Assembly: GCF_002209565.1 (NCBI RefSeq)
Contig: NZ_NJIH01000013.1
Location: 1-64,000, forward strand
Reading direction: 5' to 3'
Length of the DNA stretch: 64,000 bases
DNA from: Candidimonas nitroreducens
GTDB taxonomy: Bacteria; Pseudomonadota; Gammaproteobacteria; Burkholderiales; Burkholderiaceae_B
The notes beneath the pieces are model-generated. The model was not told the origin of the DNA. It saw nothing but the letters and a program-made list of their open reading frames with translations, and did no database searches. The translations under genes and the position numbers were made by a program. Below are positions 27,372-35,449 of this stretch, one piece after another. Every line of letters starts with the position of its first letter. The stretch's first letter is position 1.

Positions 27372-27456
27372 TGGTGCGAACGGAGAGACTCGAACTCTCA
27401 CACCTCTCGGCGCCAGAACCTAAATCTGGTGCGTCTACCAATTCCGCCACGTTCGC
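27372..27456 (-). tRNA. tRNA-Leu (UAG anticodon)
   Basis: The minus strand folds into a complete class II tRNA. The acceptor stem is GCGAACG/CGTTCGC, the D-arm lies around GGCGGAATTGGTAGACG, the anticodon arm is CCAGA-TTTAGGT-TCTGG with anticodon TAG, a long variable arm follows, and the T-arm contains GTTCGAGTC. The CCA end is genome-encoded. It decodes CUA and probably other CUN leucine codons. Confidence 0.95.
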
Positions 27457-27475
27457 AAAAAAAGCCGAGCCTGAA

Positions 27476-27504
27476 AGTGTAGCTTCAATCGCGGGGGCGA
27501 GCAA
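27476..27504 (-). promoter_or_regulatory. Promoter of tRNA-Leu
   Basis: On the minus strand -35 TTGCTC (27499-27504) and -10 TACACT (27476-27481) are separated by exactly 17 bp. The -10 ends 20 bases before the mature 5' end of the tRNA. Confidence 0.65.
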
Positions 27505-28715
27505 GCAAAGAGCGTAGGCTGCAAGGCCCTGAGCGGCGGCGCGCAGGACTGCGCTGGCATGGCGCGCAGGCGGCGCAATGCGGGCTTGCTACAAAAGAGC
27601 CGGGAATGTCCGAGCCCGCGTGGCGGACAAGCTGGGCCAAACAGGGCCGCGGCGGGAGCCGTGGCGCATCTATACCCCGTGCCGGGCCTGCAAGATCAGC
27701 TTGCCCGAACTCGCTCATTTCCGATTATCTTTGTATTATCAATGATTATGTATTTTTATTTTGAATGTATTTAAAAAGCCGCCTGCTTAATACAGTTCTG
27801 GCGGGGTAGGGCGGGGTATTTTGTACTGCTGCGCGGTTGCGCCTACTCCGGATGGTCGAAATATACCCCGAGCTCTGGCTTGCGCGTTTGACTCTCGTCC
27901 GGCTTTCGCCAGGTTTTTTTTCTGGGCCGCCTGTTTACTTCGTGGCGGCTTACAGATCGTGTGCTTCGATACCGGGCGAATGCCGCTGTCGTGCTGTCGG
28001 GAAAATAAAACGCAAGGCGTGTTAATAAAAAATAGCGCGGCTCCTCGATGCCGGGGTTTTTCAATATTCCCGACTGGCGGGATTTTTGTATGGTGTGTGC
28101 GTGCCGGCAAGCTTGCGTCGATACCGTGTTTGCGCCGCATGCCTGGCCTCTTGGTTTGGGCTCATATCGGTGCAAACCGATAAAGTGTTGTTTTATTGGC
28201 GTCAAGCATTGTCAATTCAATGGCGGGGTTGAAGTTTGTTTTTTTGACTCGGACGGAAAGATTTTTTTACCATGAATGGCAAAATGTATCGGGCCTGCCC
28301 ATGGAAAGGCGCTGCTATTTTGGCGCCGTGAACAGCCTGGATGTCATTTAGATATCGGACATACGAGATTGCGACGGAAATCATAAGAAAGCGAGCCGTA
28401 GCAGAGGCATGGGTAAGCCATTTAATGGCGTTTCTACGGTTTGCACGATGTTGATCTGCTTTCACCGCATAGCTCCAGCCGGTTTTAAAGCGCCGCGGGC
28501 TGTCGTTTAGAAAAGAGGCTGCCGATATTGTCCCGTGCTGTTTTGAATGCATAGTTTATAGCGTCGACTATTTTGCTTTAGTGTGTTTGTGCAAAAGGTT
28601 TTGGCTATATTTCAAAAGTCTGATGCGCGTGTTTATTTAGAATCCGGGCTGTATTTCTGACGGTCACGTCACTCTTTCATTATTTATCGATGTGCTTATT
28701 TTCAAGGCGAACAAT
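27505..28715. other. AT-rich non-coding stretch upstream of the pilus operon
   Basis: About 1.2 kb lies between the tRNA-Leu promoter and the first pilus gene. From about 27,700 the composition drops well below the high-GC neighbours. The longest frames on either strand (about 110-120 codons) have no recognisable domain, poor ribosome sites and unusual residue content, so I call none of them. A TCCCG-ACTGG-CGGGA hairpin followed by TTTTT ends at 28087. The last 100 bp should hold the pilus promoter, but no clear hexamer pair stands out. Confidence 0.6.
28068..28087 (+). terminator. Possible intrinsic terminator in the AT-rich gap
   Basis: TCCCG (28068-28072), loop ACTGG, CGGGA (28078-28082) and TTTTT form a short stem with a T-tract. 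No gene upstream is recognised, so it might end an unannotated small RNA, or it may be chance. Confidence 0.3.
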
Positions 28716-29210
28716 ATGAATAGTCTGTCTCGTTATGCCTCGCAGGCGCTGCTTGGTGGGCTGGTGCTGTTGGGCTCTGCCGGTGGCGCGTCGGCCGTCA
28801 CTACCTCCAGCCAATTCAATGTGCTCATAAATGTGCAGCCGTCGTGCACGTTCACGACGGCACCCACTGACCTGAACTTTGGCTCAGTGGCTTCGTCGGG
28901 GCAGGCTACCGGCTCCACAGAATTCGACCTGCAGTGCACCACGGGTACGGCGCCGGTTATTTCGTTGACCAGCGGCAACAGTTGGACAATGAAGGGTGTG
29001 GATACCACTCCCTACAACAATACTTCCGCCACCATTGCTTATACACTGTATAGCGATAGCAGTTACTCGACACAATGGGACGACACGCACACTAAGACGG
29101 CTGTGAATGACGGAAGCGCACAGCACTTTACCGTCTATGGCAAGGTTCCCGCTACCGGCACTGTAGTCGGTAACTTCAAAGATACAGTGACGGTAACGCT
29201 TACTTATTGA
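28716..29210 (+). CDS. Spore coat protein U (SCPU) domain pilin, major subunit candidate
   Basis: The 164-residue secreted protein has a signal peptide (cleavage probably after GASA, about residue 26) and one SCPU domain: FNVLINVQPSCTF, LNFGSVASSGQ, FDLQCTTGT, and the C-terminal VTVTLTY strand. It has a pair of conserved cysteines as in other SCPU pilins. SCPU proteins are assembled by periplasmic chaperones and ushers into thin surface fibres involved in biofilm or adhesion. ATG 28716 has AAGGCGA at a proper distance; an earlier ATG at 28692 would lengthen the signal peptide. It is the first gene of a five-gene cluster. Confidence 0.88.
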   Translation: MNSLSRYASQALLGGLVLLGSAGGASAVTTSSQFNVLINVQPSCTFTTAPTDLNFGSVASSGQATGSTEFDLQCTTGTAPVISLTSGNSWTMKGVDTTPYNNTSATIAYTLYSDSSYSTQWDDTHTKTAVNDGSAQHFTVYGKVPATGTVVGNFKDTVTVTLTY

Positions 29211-29245
29211 TTCACGGATTTGTCGTATCGGTGGCTGGTGGTTTC

Positions 29246-29986
29246 ATGTTTTCACGAGGCAAGATCGGGTTCGCTGCCTGCATGATTTTGGCGGCGTGTG
29301 TCATTGGCCGCCCGGCTATCGCGGTGAGCCTCCAGGCCTGGCCTGTGTTGGTGCAGCTTTCGAGCAAGCAGTCTGCCGATGAGCTATGGCTGTCCAATAC
29401 GGGCAGCGTGCCGTTGCAGGCCCAGGTGCGTGTCTACCAATGGGAACAGCAGGACGGGCGGGACGTCCTCGCACCGACCACCGAGCTGGCGGCCAGCCCT
29501 CCCATGGTATCGATAGGGCCCGGGCAACGCCAGATGGTGCGGGTGATCCGAGTCGGTGTCGGCGCTGCTCCCGCGTCCACCGAGCGCAGTTTTCGCATCC
29601 TGGTCGACGAAATACCTCCGGCGGGGCAGTCCGGGATACAGTTTGCCCTGCGCTACTCGATTCCAGTGTTTGTTGCCGGCTCGGCGGCGGAGCCTTCAAA
29701 ACCCGTCTTGACGTGGGGGGTGCGCAGATCGGGCGCGGCCATGGTTTTGCAGGCCAGTAACGCGGGCAATGGCTACGCACAGATTACCGAGGCCAGTTTC
29801 AAGCCACAGGGCGCGCCGGAAATCATGCTGAGCAAGGGCTTATACGGTTATGTGCTGGCCGGGAAGGTGCGCGACTGGGGCATCGACAAATACAAGCAAG
29901 CGTTTCTGAAGGGCGGGGTACTGAGCCTGAAAGTCAATCGCCAGGCGATACATGTATCGTTGCCTCCCATGTCTTCGTCCCATTAG
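29246..29986 (+). CDS. Periplasmic pilus assembly chaperone, PapD-like
   Basis: The 246-residue product has a signal peptide (to about residue 26, RPAIA) and two immunoglobulin-like domains of the FimC/PapD family. Hallmarks are DELWLSNTGSVPLQAQVRVYQW, GPGQRQMVRVIRV (G1 strand with alternating hydrophobics) and FRILVDEIP. It would donate a strand to SCPU subunits and carry them to the usher. A TTG at 29207 overlapping the pilin stop is an alternative start that would add 13 residues. The 3' end overlaps the usher gene by 35 bases. Confidence 0.88.
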   Translation: MFSRGKIGFAACMILAACVIGRPAIAVSLQAWPVLVQLSSKQSADELWLSNTGSVPLQAQVRVYQWEQQDGRDVLAPTTELAASPPMVSIGPGQRQMVRVIRVGVGAAPASTERSFRILVDEIPPAGQSGIQFALRYSIPVFVAGSAAEPSKPVLTWGVRRSGAAMVLQASNAGNGYAQITEASFKPQGAPEIMLSKGLYGYVLAGKVRDWGIDKYKQAFLKGGVLSLKVNRQAIHVSLPPMSSSH

Positions 29987-32357
29987 GTTCTTGTGCACTT
30001 GTGCGCTGCTGGCGGCCGGGGCGAATGATGCCGTCGCTGCGGGGTCTGGCCCCATCGTGGCACCGCCCGCATCGGGCTCCATAGTCATGGAGCCGGGCAG
30101 TGGATCGCTGGCTTCCCAACAGCTCTATCTGCAGGTTTACCTGAACGGCAACAAAATAGAGGCGCTGCAGCCATTCACGCTGCGTGGTGGCACTCTTTGG
30201 GCAGAGCCTGCCGTATTGCGGCGCATCGGGTTCAAGAATCCAGGGCCGGGCGTGGAATCTGTGCAGATCGACAAGCTGCCTGATACCCGGGTGCGCTATG
30301 ACGCCGGCCAGCAACAGCTTGATATCACCGCGCCGCTGGGCGAGCTGAATCTTGCGCGCACGGTGACCGATGTCGACGCGGTCGGCGCGCTCCAGGTCAG
30401 CGCCGGCACCGGCATGTTGCTGAACTACGATCTGTACGGCACCTATACGCCGAGCGGAGCCAGCACGCTGAGCGCCAGCACCGAACTGCGGGCTTTCAGC
30501 CCGCTCGGCACGTTCAGCAATACCATGTGGACGCGCTACGGGCCCTACGCGGACGACTTGTCGGGCGGAGTCGTCGGGCAAGCGAACCGGTGGGACAATG
30601 TGCGCCTGGATACTTCATGGAGCACTTCCTGGCCGGGCAAGGCGCTTACCCTCACTCTGGGCGATACAACCACGAGCTATGTGTCATGGAGCAGGGCGAC
30701 GCGTATCGGCGGCATCCGTTTCGGGCGTAATTTCTCCCTGCAGCCCTACAAGATCACTTCCCCCCTGCCTGCTTTCCTGGGCAGCGCCACGCTGCCCTCG
30801 GCGGTGGATTTATATATCGACGGAGTCAAGCGCTACACCGGCGTGGTGCCGGCCGGCCCGTTCCAGATCAACACGCCGCCCAATATCACCGGCCTGGGCA
30901 ACGCGCAGATGGTGCTGACCGACGCACAGGGGCGGCGCACCCAGGTCGACATACCGTTCTATGCGGCCACTACACGCCTGGCGCGCGGCCTGAGCGACTG
31001 GTCGGTCGAGGCCGGCTACGTGCGCAAAGACTATGGCCTGTCGTCTTTTTCCTATGCGGGCGAGCCTATGTTCAGTGGCACGGCGCGCTATGGCCTCAGC
31101 CAGAACCTTACTTTGGAGGCGCATGGCGAGCAGACCCGCGGGCTGGCGCTGGCCGGCGGCGGTGCGGTGCTGGGCCTGGGCCTGGCCGGACAGATGCAAG
31201 GTTCGTACACTGCCAGCCGCGGCGGCGGACTCAGCGGTTCGCAATACAGCCTGGGCTATCAGTGGCAAAGCCGCTATTTCAACGTGGGTTTCAGTACCAC
31301 GCATGCGGATATGGCTTACCGCGACGTGGCGGCGCTGTATGGCACGCCGGTCGCGCAGGAGGTTCAAAGCGCGGTGATAGGGACTTTTCTGGGGCGGGCC
31401 GGCGCCGTCAATCTGAACTACGTGGGCTCGCGCTATGCCGGCAGCGATTCCAATCGCTACGCCGGTGTGTCCTGGAGCAAGACCTTTGGGGACAGCGTGA
31501 CACTGAGCGTCAACTACAACCGCAATCTGAACGCGCCGCACGATCAAGCCTTTTACGTCGGGCTCAACATCTGGCTGGACAAGGGGTTGAACGTCAGCAG
31601 CTCGCTGCAGCATGCCAATGGCCAGACTGGTTACGGCTTGGGCGCTAGCCAAACCGCGCCCGGCTATACGGGCTGGAACTGGACTGTGCAGGGCCAGCAT
31701 ATGCCCGATGCCACCTATGGCTATGCCCAGGCCGGCTATCGCGGGAAGTACGGCGAATACATGGCCGGCGTCAGCACCTCGAATTCGACCAACTCGGCTT
31801 ACGGGGATGTGTCCGGGTCAGTGGCCTTGATGGGGGGCGGTGTATTTGCCGGGCGCAAAATCACCGACAGCTTTGCCGTGGTGTCCACCGACCGCGTACC
31901 CGACGTACCCGTGCGCCTGCAGAACAATCCAGTGGGCAAGACCGATGCGCGAGGCTTGCTGATGGTGATGCCCTTGATGTCGTACCAGAAGAACCTGATT
32001 TCCATCGATACCCTGGATCTGCCGGCAGACGTCAAGATCGATCGCGTCAGCGCCGACGTGGTGCCGCAGGTGGGGGCAGGGGCTTTGGTGAAATTCAGCA
32101 TCGAGCCCGCGCGCGCAGCCACTGTCATTCTGCACGATACCGCTGGCCGGCCGCTGCCTGTCGGGTCGACAGTGCGGCTGAACGGCGCGGCTGCAACCTC
32201 GATGCTGGGATATGATGGCATGGCTTATCTCGAAGGCCTGCTGGCTCACGATCGGGTGCAGGTCACTACCGGCGACGGCCGCAGCTGCTCTGCCGCTTTC
32301 GACTACCGCCATGTCGCCGGAAAGATGGCGACCATAGGCCCTTTGCGTTGCGAGTAA
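29952..32357 (+). CDS. Outer membrane usher protein, FimD/SCPU type
   Basis: The 801-residue protein has a signal peptide (about 1-30), an N-terminal chaperone-binding domain, a long beta-barrel with plug domain (about 120-650; ALTLTLGDTTTSY, RIGGIRFGRNFSLQPY, VDLYIDGVKRYTGVVPAGPF, GYVRKDYGLSSFSYAGEP) and C-terminal domains (VPVRLQNNPVGKTDARGLL, GRPLPVGSTVRLNG, YDGMAYLEGL). It secretes and polymerises the SCPU subunits across the outer membrane. Chaperone and usher frames overlap by 35 bases. Confidence 0.93.
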   Translation: MYRCLPCLRPIRFLCTCALLAAGANDAVAAGSGPIVAPPASGSIVMEPGSGSLASQQLYLQVYLNGNKIEALQPFTLRGGTLWAEPAVLRRIGFKNPGPGVESVQIDKLPDTRVRYDAGQQQLDITAPLGELNLARTVTDVDAVGALQVSAGTGMLLNYDLYGTYTPSGASTLSASTELRAFSPLGTFSNTMWTRYGPYADDLSGGVVGQANRWDNVRLDTSWSTSWPGKALTLTLGDTTTSYVSWSRATRIGGIRFGRNFSLQPYKITSPLPAFLGSATLPSAVDLYIDGVKRYTGVVPAGPFQINTPPNITGLGNAQMVLTDAQGRRTQVDIPFYAATTRLARGLSDWSVEAGYVRKDYGLSSFSYAGEPMFSGTARYGLSQNLTLEAHGEQTRGLALAGGGAVLGLGLAGQMQGSYTASRGGGLSGSQYSLGYQWQSRYFNVGFSTTHADMAYRDVAALYGTPVAQEVQSAVIGTFLGRAGAVNLNYVGSRYAGSDSNRYAGVSWSKTFGDSVTLSVNYNRNLNAPHDQAFYVGLNIWLDKGLNVSSSLQHANGQTGYGLGASQTAPGYTGWNWTVQGQHMPDATYGYAQAGYRGKYGEYMAGVSTSNSTNSAYGDVSGSVALMGGGVFAGRKITDSFAVVSTDRVPDVPVRLQNNPVGKTDARGLLMVMPLMSYQKNLISIDTLDLPADVKIDRVSADVVPQVGAGALVKFSIEPARAATVILHDTAGRPLPVGSTVRLNGAAATSMLGYDGMAYLEGLLAHDRVQVTTGDGRSCSAAFDYRHVAGKMATIGPLRCE

Positions 32358-32361
32358 AGCC

Positions 32362-33324
32362 ATGAATACATACTTGTTCCGGCCCCGTTCCTGGCTTTTC
32401 GTTTTGGTGCTGTGGCTGGGCTGCTGCGGCGTGTCCCAGGCATTTACCTGCACCGCGTATAGTGGGCCTGAGATTGATTTTGGCACGGTCGATGTACTGA
32501 GCGGCGTCGCTGCGGATGACGCCAAGCCGGTGAATTTTGGCTGCAACGATGTCGGGCCTACCGCGCAGCAGGCCCTTATTTGCATCAGCGCTCAGCCGGA
32601 TCCGAATACCTCCGGCTATGATCCGCGCTACCTGGCTCTGAACAGCAATTATCAGACTGGCAGGCTGGCCTATAACCTGTACCAGGACGCAGCCAGATCC
32701 GTCATATTGGGCAGCGTGGACTCGGGCAGCTACGCGCCACTGAGCATGGTGGTGACCCTGACTCCTTACTATTACGCGGGTACGGCAACCGTATACGCTC
32801 GTACAAGAACTTCGGGGCAGGCCGCGCCCAATGGCAACTACGGGATCGCCCAACCCTTCAAGCTGTCCTACATGCCTTACGTGCCGGGTGCCACCTGCAG
32901 CAGCCCGCAGATGGTAACAACAACATGGCAACCGCCTTATTTCAATGCTAAGGTCAGCAGCCAGTGCCTGGTCAGCGCCACCACCATGAATTTCGGCTCG
33001 GTCGGCTCCCTGAGCTCGAGCGTGGCTGGCACCTCGACCCTCAATGTCACGTGCAACAGCGCCTCGTACACCCTGGAGCTGAATAACGGCCAGAACTATA
33101 GTGGTGGCACACGCCGCATGAAGAGTGCGAGCGGCGGCTATGTCCAGTATGGCTTGTACCAGAACGCGGCGCACTCGGTGTCCTGGGGATCCGGTACATC
33201 CGCCGTGACGGGCGCGGGTACCGGGCTGGCGCAGACGCTGACCGTATACGGCCTGGTGCCTTCGCAGACGGGCGTAGCGTCCGGGTCGTATTCGGATACG
33301 ATAGTCGTGACCCTGACCTATTAG
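32362..33324 (+). CDS. Two-domain SCPU protein, candidate pilus tip subunit
   Basis: The 320-residue secreted protein has a signal peptide (about 1-27, ending VSQA) and two SCPU domains (about 28-165 and 180-320). The second has QCLVSATTMNFGSVGSLSSS, LNVTCNSASYTLELNNGQN and the C-terminal TIVVTLTY. By analogy with tip adhesins of chaperone-usher pili, the first domain may recognise a ligand and the second dock to the fibre. Several cysteines suggest disulfides. It starts 4 bases after the usher stop. Confidence 0.8.
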   Translation: MNTYLFRPRSWLFVLVLWLGCCGVSQAFTCTAYSGPEIDFGTVDVLSGVAADDAKPVNFGCNDVGPTAQQALICISAQPDPNTSGYDPRYLALNSNYQTGRLAYNLYQDAARSVILGSVDSGSYAPLSMVVTLTPYYYAGTATVYARTRTSGQAAPNGNYGIAQPFKLSYMPYVPGATCSSPQMVTTTWQPPYFNAKVSSQCLVSATTMNFGSVGSLSSSVAGTSTLNVTCNSASYTLELNNGQNYSGGTRRMKSASGGYVQYGLYQNAAHSVSWGSGTSAVTGAGTGLAQTLTVYGLVPSQTGVASGSYSDTIVVTLTY

Positions 33325-33460
33325 GCGAGACCTGAACCCCGCCCCCGGGTTTGAACCCGCCCGAGCGCATTTCCGTAATGCCGTTACGCTACTATTACCC
33401 CTGAGATAGTCGGCATATAGAACGTTGAGGTGGGCGGTATCTATAGATATCGGGGGAACG

Positions 33461-33844
33461 ATGCGCCGCGGCGGCAGGATATTCATGTGCATCTTGGCCT
33501 TGCTGGGCGCAATGGCGCTCTCGGCGTTGGCCGAGGTTCGGGCGCGCGACGCATCCAGCTTCATCGTGAGCCTGCGTGTCGACCCCTCTTGCGGTGTCAG
33601 CGAGCTTGGGCATGGCACTCAGGCCGGGCAGGTGCTGCCCCAGGTCTCCTGTTCGCCCGCCACGGTGCCGTTCCAGGTTCATGTGGCGGCCGATTCGACT
33701 CTCAATGGTTCGCCGGCAGGCGAGCCTTCGCTTTGGTATTTGCCCTCGGCGGGCACGTATCAGCCCGATGCGCCCAGTGTGGCTGCGCCGCTGTCTTCGG
33801 CGGGCGAATCAGGGGCAGTCACCATGGTGTACGTGGTCTTCTAA
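33461..33844 (+). CDS. Short SCPU-like minor subunit
   Basis: The 127-residue product has a signal sequence (MRRGGRIFMCILALLGAMA) and the start of an SCPU-like domain (FIVSLRVDPSCGVSELGHG, PQVSCSPATVPFQVHV). It is much shorter than the other SCPU proteins: the middle part after LWYLPS is reduced, and it ends GAVTMVYVVF rather than VTLTY. It may be a minor or terminating subunit, or a degenerate copy. GGGGG lies 5 bases before ATG 33461. It is separated from the two-domain gene by 136 bp, but I see no terminator between them. Confidence 0.6.
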   Translation: MRRGGRIFMCILALLGAMALSALAEVRARDASSFIVSLRVDPSCGVSELGHGTQAGQVLPQVSCSPATVPFQVHVAADSTLNGSPAGEPSLWYLPSAGTYQPDAPSVAAPLSSAGESGAVTMVYVVF

Positions 33845-33902
33845 GCCCGCGCCCCGGAGCGAAACTGGGCTCGGAGCGTACCCCCCAAGAAGCTTGGCCG
33901 TG

Positions 33903-33952
33903 AAGTTGGGCCGTCCCTGTCAAGTTGGGCCGTCCCTATCTGGGCCGCCCCT
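33903..33952 (+). repeat. Short tandem direct repeats (two exact, one degenerate)
   Basis: AAGTTGGGCCGTCCCT occurs at 33903-33918 and 33922-33937, 19 bp apart. A degraded third copy, TGGGCCGCCCCT, is at 33941-33952. The spacing is close to two helical turns. Confidence 0.75.
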
Positions 33953-34033
33953 CCGCTCCTATCTACTATAAATCGGCTCTTTGTCCAGCGAGGGGGGCGG
34001 GCGCCGGGAAGTCCCCCGGATTGCGACACGGCC

Positions 34034-34055
34034 GCCCGGCCCCTGGGAGCCGGGC
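34034..34055 (+). terminator. Hairpin, possible terminator of the pilus operon
   Basis: GCCCGGC (34034-34040), loop CCCTGGGA, GCCGGGC (34049-34055) form a perfect 7-bp stem followed by the pyrimidine-rich ATTCCTTCTCATTCT. A T-run proper is absent, so the call is tentative. Confidence 0.4.
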
Positions 34056-34093
34056 ATTCCTTCTCATTCTGCATTCCTGGCCGCCCGTACGCC

Positions 34094-34144
34094 TTGACTT
34101 TGACGTTTTGTGAACATATCATTTGAGTAGAAATCAATTTTGAT
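34094..34144 (+). promoter_or_regulatory. ectR-ectA promoter with candidate EctR operator
   Basis: -35 TTGACT (34094-34099) and -10 TATCAT (34117-34122) are exactly 17 bp apart. Just downstream of the expected transcript start lies the 12-bp palindrome ATCAA-TT-TTGAT (34133-34144), 27 bases before the ectR ATG. EctR proteins of methylotrophs bind inverted repeats at their own promoters, so this palindrome is a likely binding site. Confidence 0.55.
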
Positions 34145-34170
34145 GAAATGAATAGGGTATTCCCTGCATC

Positions 34171-34710
34171 ATGACCGATACCGTGGTTGATCCTCAGTAC
34201 GATTTGCGGATTTTGCGTGCTCTGCGCCGCATTACACGCTCCATAGCGCTGCATTCACGCCAGCTTGCCGCCTGCAGCCATATCACGGCGCCGCAGCTCA
34301 TTTGCCTGCGCGCCGTCATAAGCCTGGGGCCGCTGACCGCCACGGCCATCAGCCGCGAAATCCACGTCAGCCCCAGTACCGTCGTCGGCATCCTCGACCG
34401 CCTGGAAGACAAGGGCCTGGTGCGGCGCGAGCGCAGCCGCGAAGACCGCCGCATCGTTTTCGTTACGGCCACCGAGGCGGGCATCGCGCTGGCCAAAGAC
34501 ACCCCGTCGCCGCTGCAGAAGAAGCTGGCCGACGCGCTCAAGGCGCTGCCCGAGCTGGAACAGGCCACCATTACCCTGTCGCTCGAGCGCATCGTCAATC
34601 TCATGGAACCTCAAGGCGTGCTGCCGCCCGAGCCGCTGGACGAACGCGCTTCGCCCATCCTCGATGTCGCCGTCGGCGGGGCGCCTCCCGAATCAGGTCT
34701 GGTGGTATGA
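34171..34710 (+). CDS. ectR: MarR-family regulator of ectoine synthesis, EctR-like
   Basis: The 179-residue protein is a MarR-type winged helix repressor: helices at about 10-60, recognition region LTATAISREIHVSPSTVVGIL, then the wing GLVRRERSREDRRIVFVTAT. EctR of methylotrophic bacteria represses ect genes at low osmolarity. Here the gene precedes ectA on the same strand and its stop overlaps the ectA start (ATGA), so regulator and enzyme are co-expressed. The C-terminal 30 residues (EPLDERASPILD) are a non-conserved tail. Confidence 0.85.
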   Translation: MTDTVVDPQYDLRILRALRRITRSIALHSRQLAACSHITAPQLICLRAVISLGPLTATAISREIHVSPSTVVGILDRLEDKGLVRRERSREDRRIVFVTATEAGIALAKDTPSPLQKKLADALKALPELEQATITLSLERIVNLMEPQGVLPPEPLDERASPILDVAVGGAPPESGLVV

Positions 34711-35282
34711 GTCTAGAGGCGCGCGAACTCCACCTCTCTCATTCCATTCCAGAGCGCCGTGCCGCGGCGCCCCAGCAGGCCTACGGCCTGCGTTCCATCC
34801 GCAAGGCCGACGGGCGGGCCATACACGGCCTGATCGCCCAGTGTCCGCCGCTGGATCTCAATTCTCTTTACGCCTATCTGCTGCTCAGCGAGCACCATGT
34901 CGACACATGCGTGTTGGCCGAGGACGGCGCAGGGCAGGCGGTGGGCTTCGTGTCGGCGTACGTGCCGCCGCGACACCCCGACGTTTTATTCGTCTGGCAA
35001 GTAGCCGTGCATCCGCGTGCGCGGGGCTGCGCGCTTGCCCGGCGCATGTTGTGGCATTTGCTCGAGCGACCCGCTGCGAGCGCCATCCGATACATCGAGA
35101 CCACTGTCGGTCCCGATAATGCCGCGTCGCGCGGCGTGTTCGCCGGCCTTGCCCGGCAGCTTCATGCCGCCTGTTCCGATTCCGCCCTGTTCGGGCCCGA
35201 GCTTTTCGGGCCCGGCGGGCACGAAGAGGAAAGGTTGTTGCGCATCGGGCCTTTCCAGCCCCCGGCATCGCGGCCGCGCTGA
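34707..35282 (+). CDS. ectA: L-2,4-diaminobutyrate N-gamma-acetyltransferase
   Basis: EctA acetylates L-2,4-diaminobutyrate to N-gamma-acetyl-DABA, the second step of ectoine synthesis. The 191-residue GNAT protein has FVWQVAVHPRARGCALARRM (acetyl-CoA binding) and YIETTVGPDNAASRGVFAGLAR, both characteristic of EctA. The N-terminal block YGLRSIRKADGRAIHGLIAQ and the substrate region LDLNSLYAYLLLSEHH are also typical. The ATG is within the ectR stop. A 167-bp gap separates it from ectB; the gap holds a small GGGCT-ACC-AGCCC hairpin, so ectBCD may have partly separate regulation. Confidence 0.95.
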   Translation: MSLEARELHLSHSIPERRAAAPQQAYGLRSIRKADGRAIHGLIAQCPPLDLNSLYAYLLLSEHHVDTCVLAEDGAGQAVGFVSAYVPPRHPDVLFVWQVAVHPRARGCALARRMLWHLLERPAASAIRYIETTVGPDNAASRGVFAGLARQLHAACSDSALFGPELFGPGGHEEERLLRIGPFQPPASRPR

Positions 35283-35449
35283 GCGCCGGCCGTCCAGAGT
35301 CCGTTCACGTTTCTTAAGCGCTGGGGCATTTCTAGCGGCGTGAACGGGCTACCAGCCCCTTTACGGGTATTTCAGCTAAGAGGCTGGCGCGAGCAGCCAT
35401 CCATGGCAGCTCATTCCGCTGCAAGGCCTCATCACTAAGGGAGAACACC

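Larger units (their letters stand above)
33845..34170. other. Intergenic region between the pilus and ectoine clusters
   Basis: This 326-bp gap contains three copies of a 19-bp-spaced repeat (33903-33952), a GC-rich hairpin at 34034-34055 that may end the pilus transcript, and the ectR promoter with its palindrome. No open frame is supported. Confidence 0.7.

Noticed and set aside
27787-28552. Open frames of about 110-120 codons in the AT-rich gap before the pilus operon
   Set aside because: No domain, no good ribosome site, and odd residue composition on both strands; the region looks non-coding.
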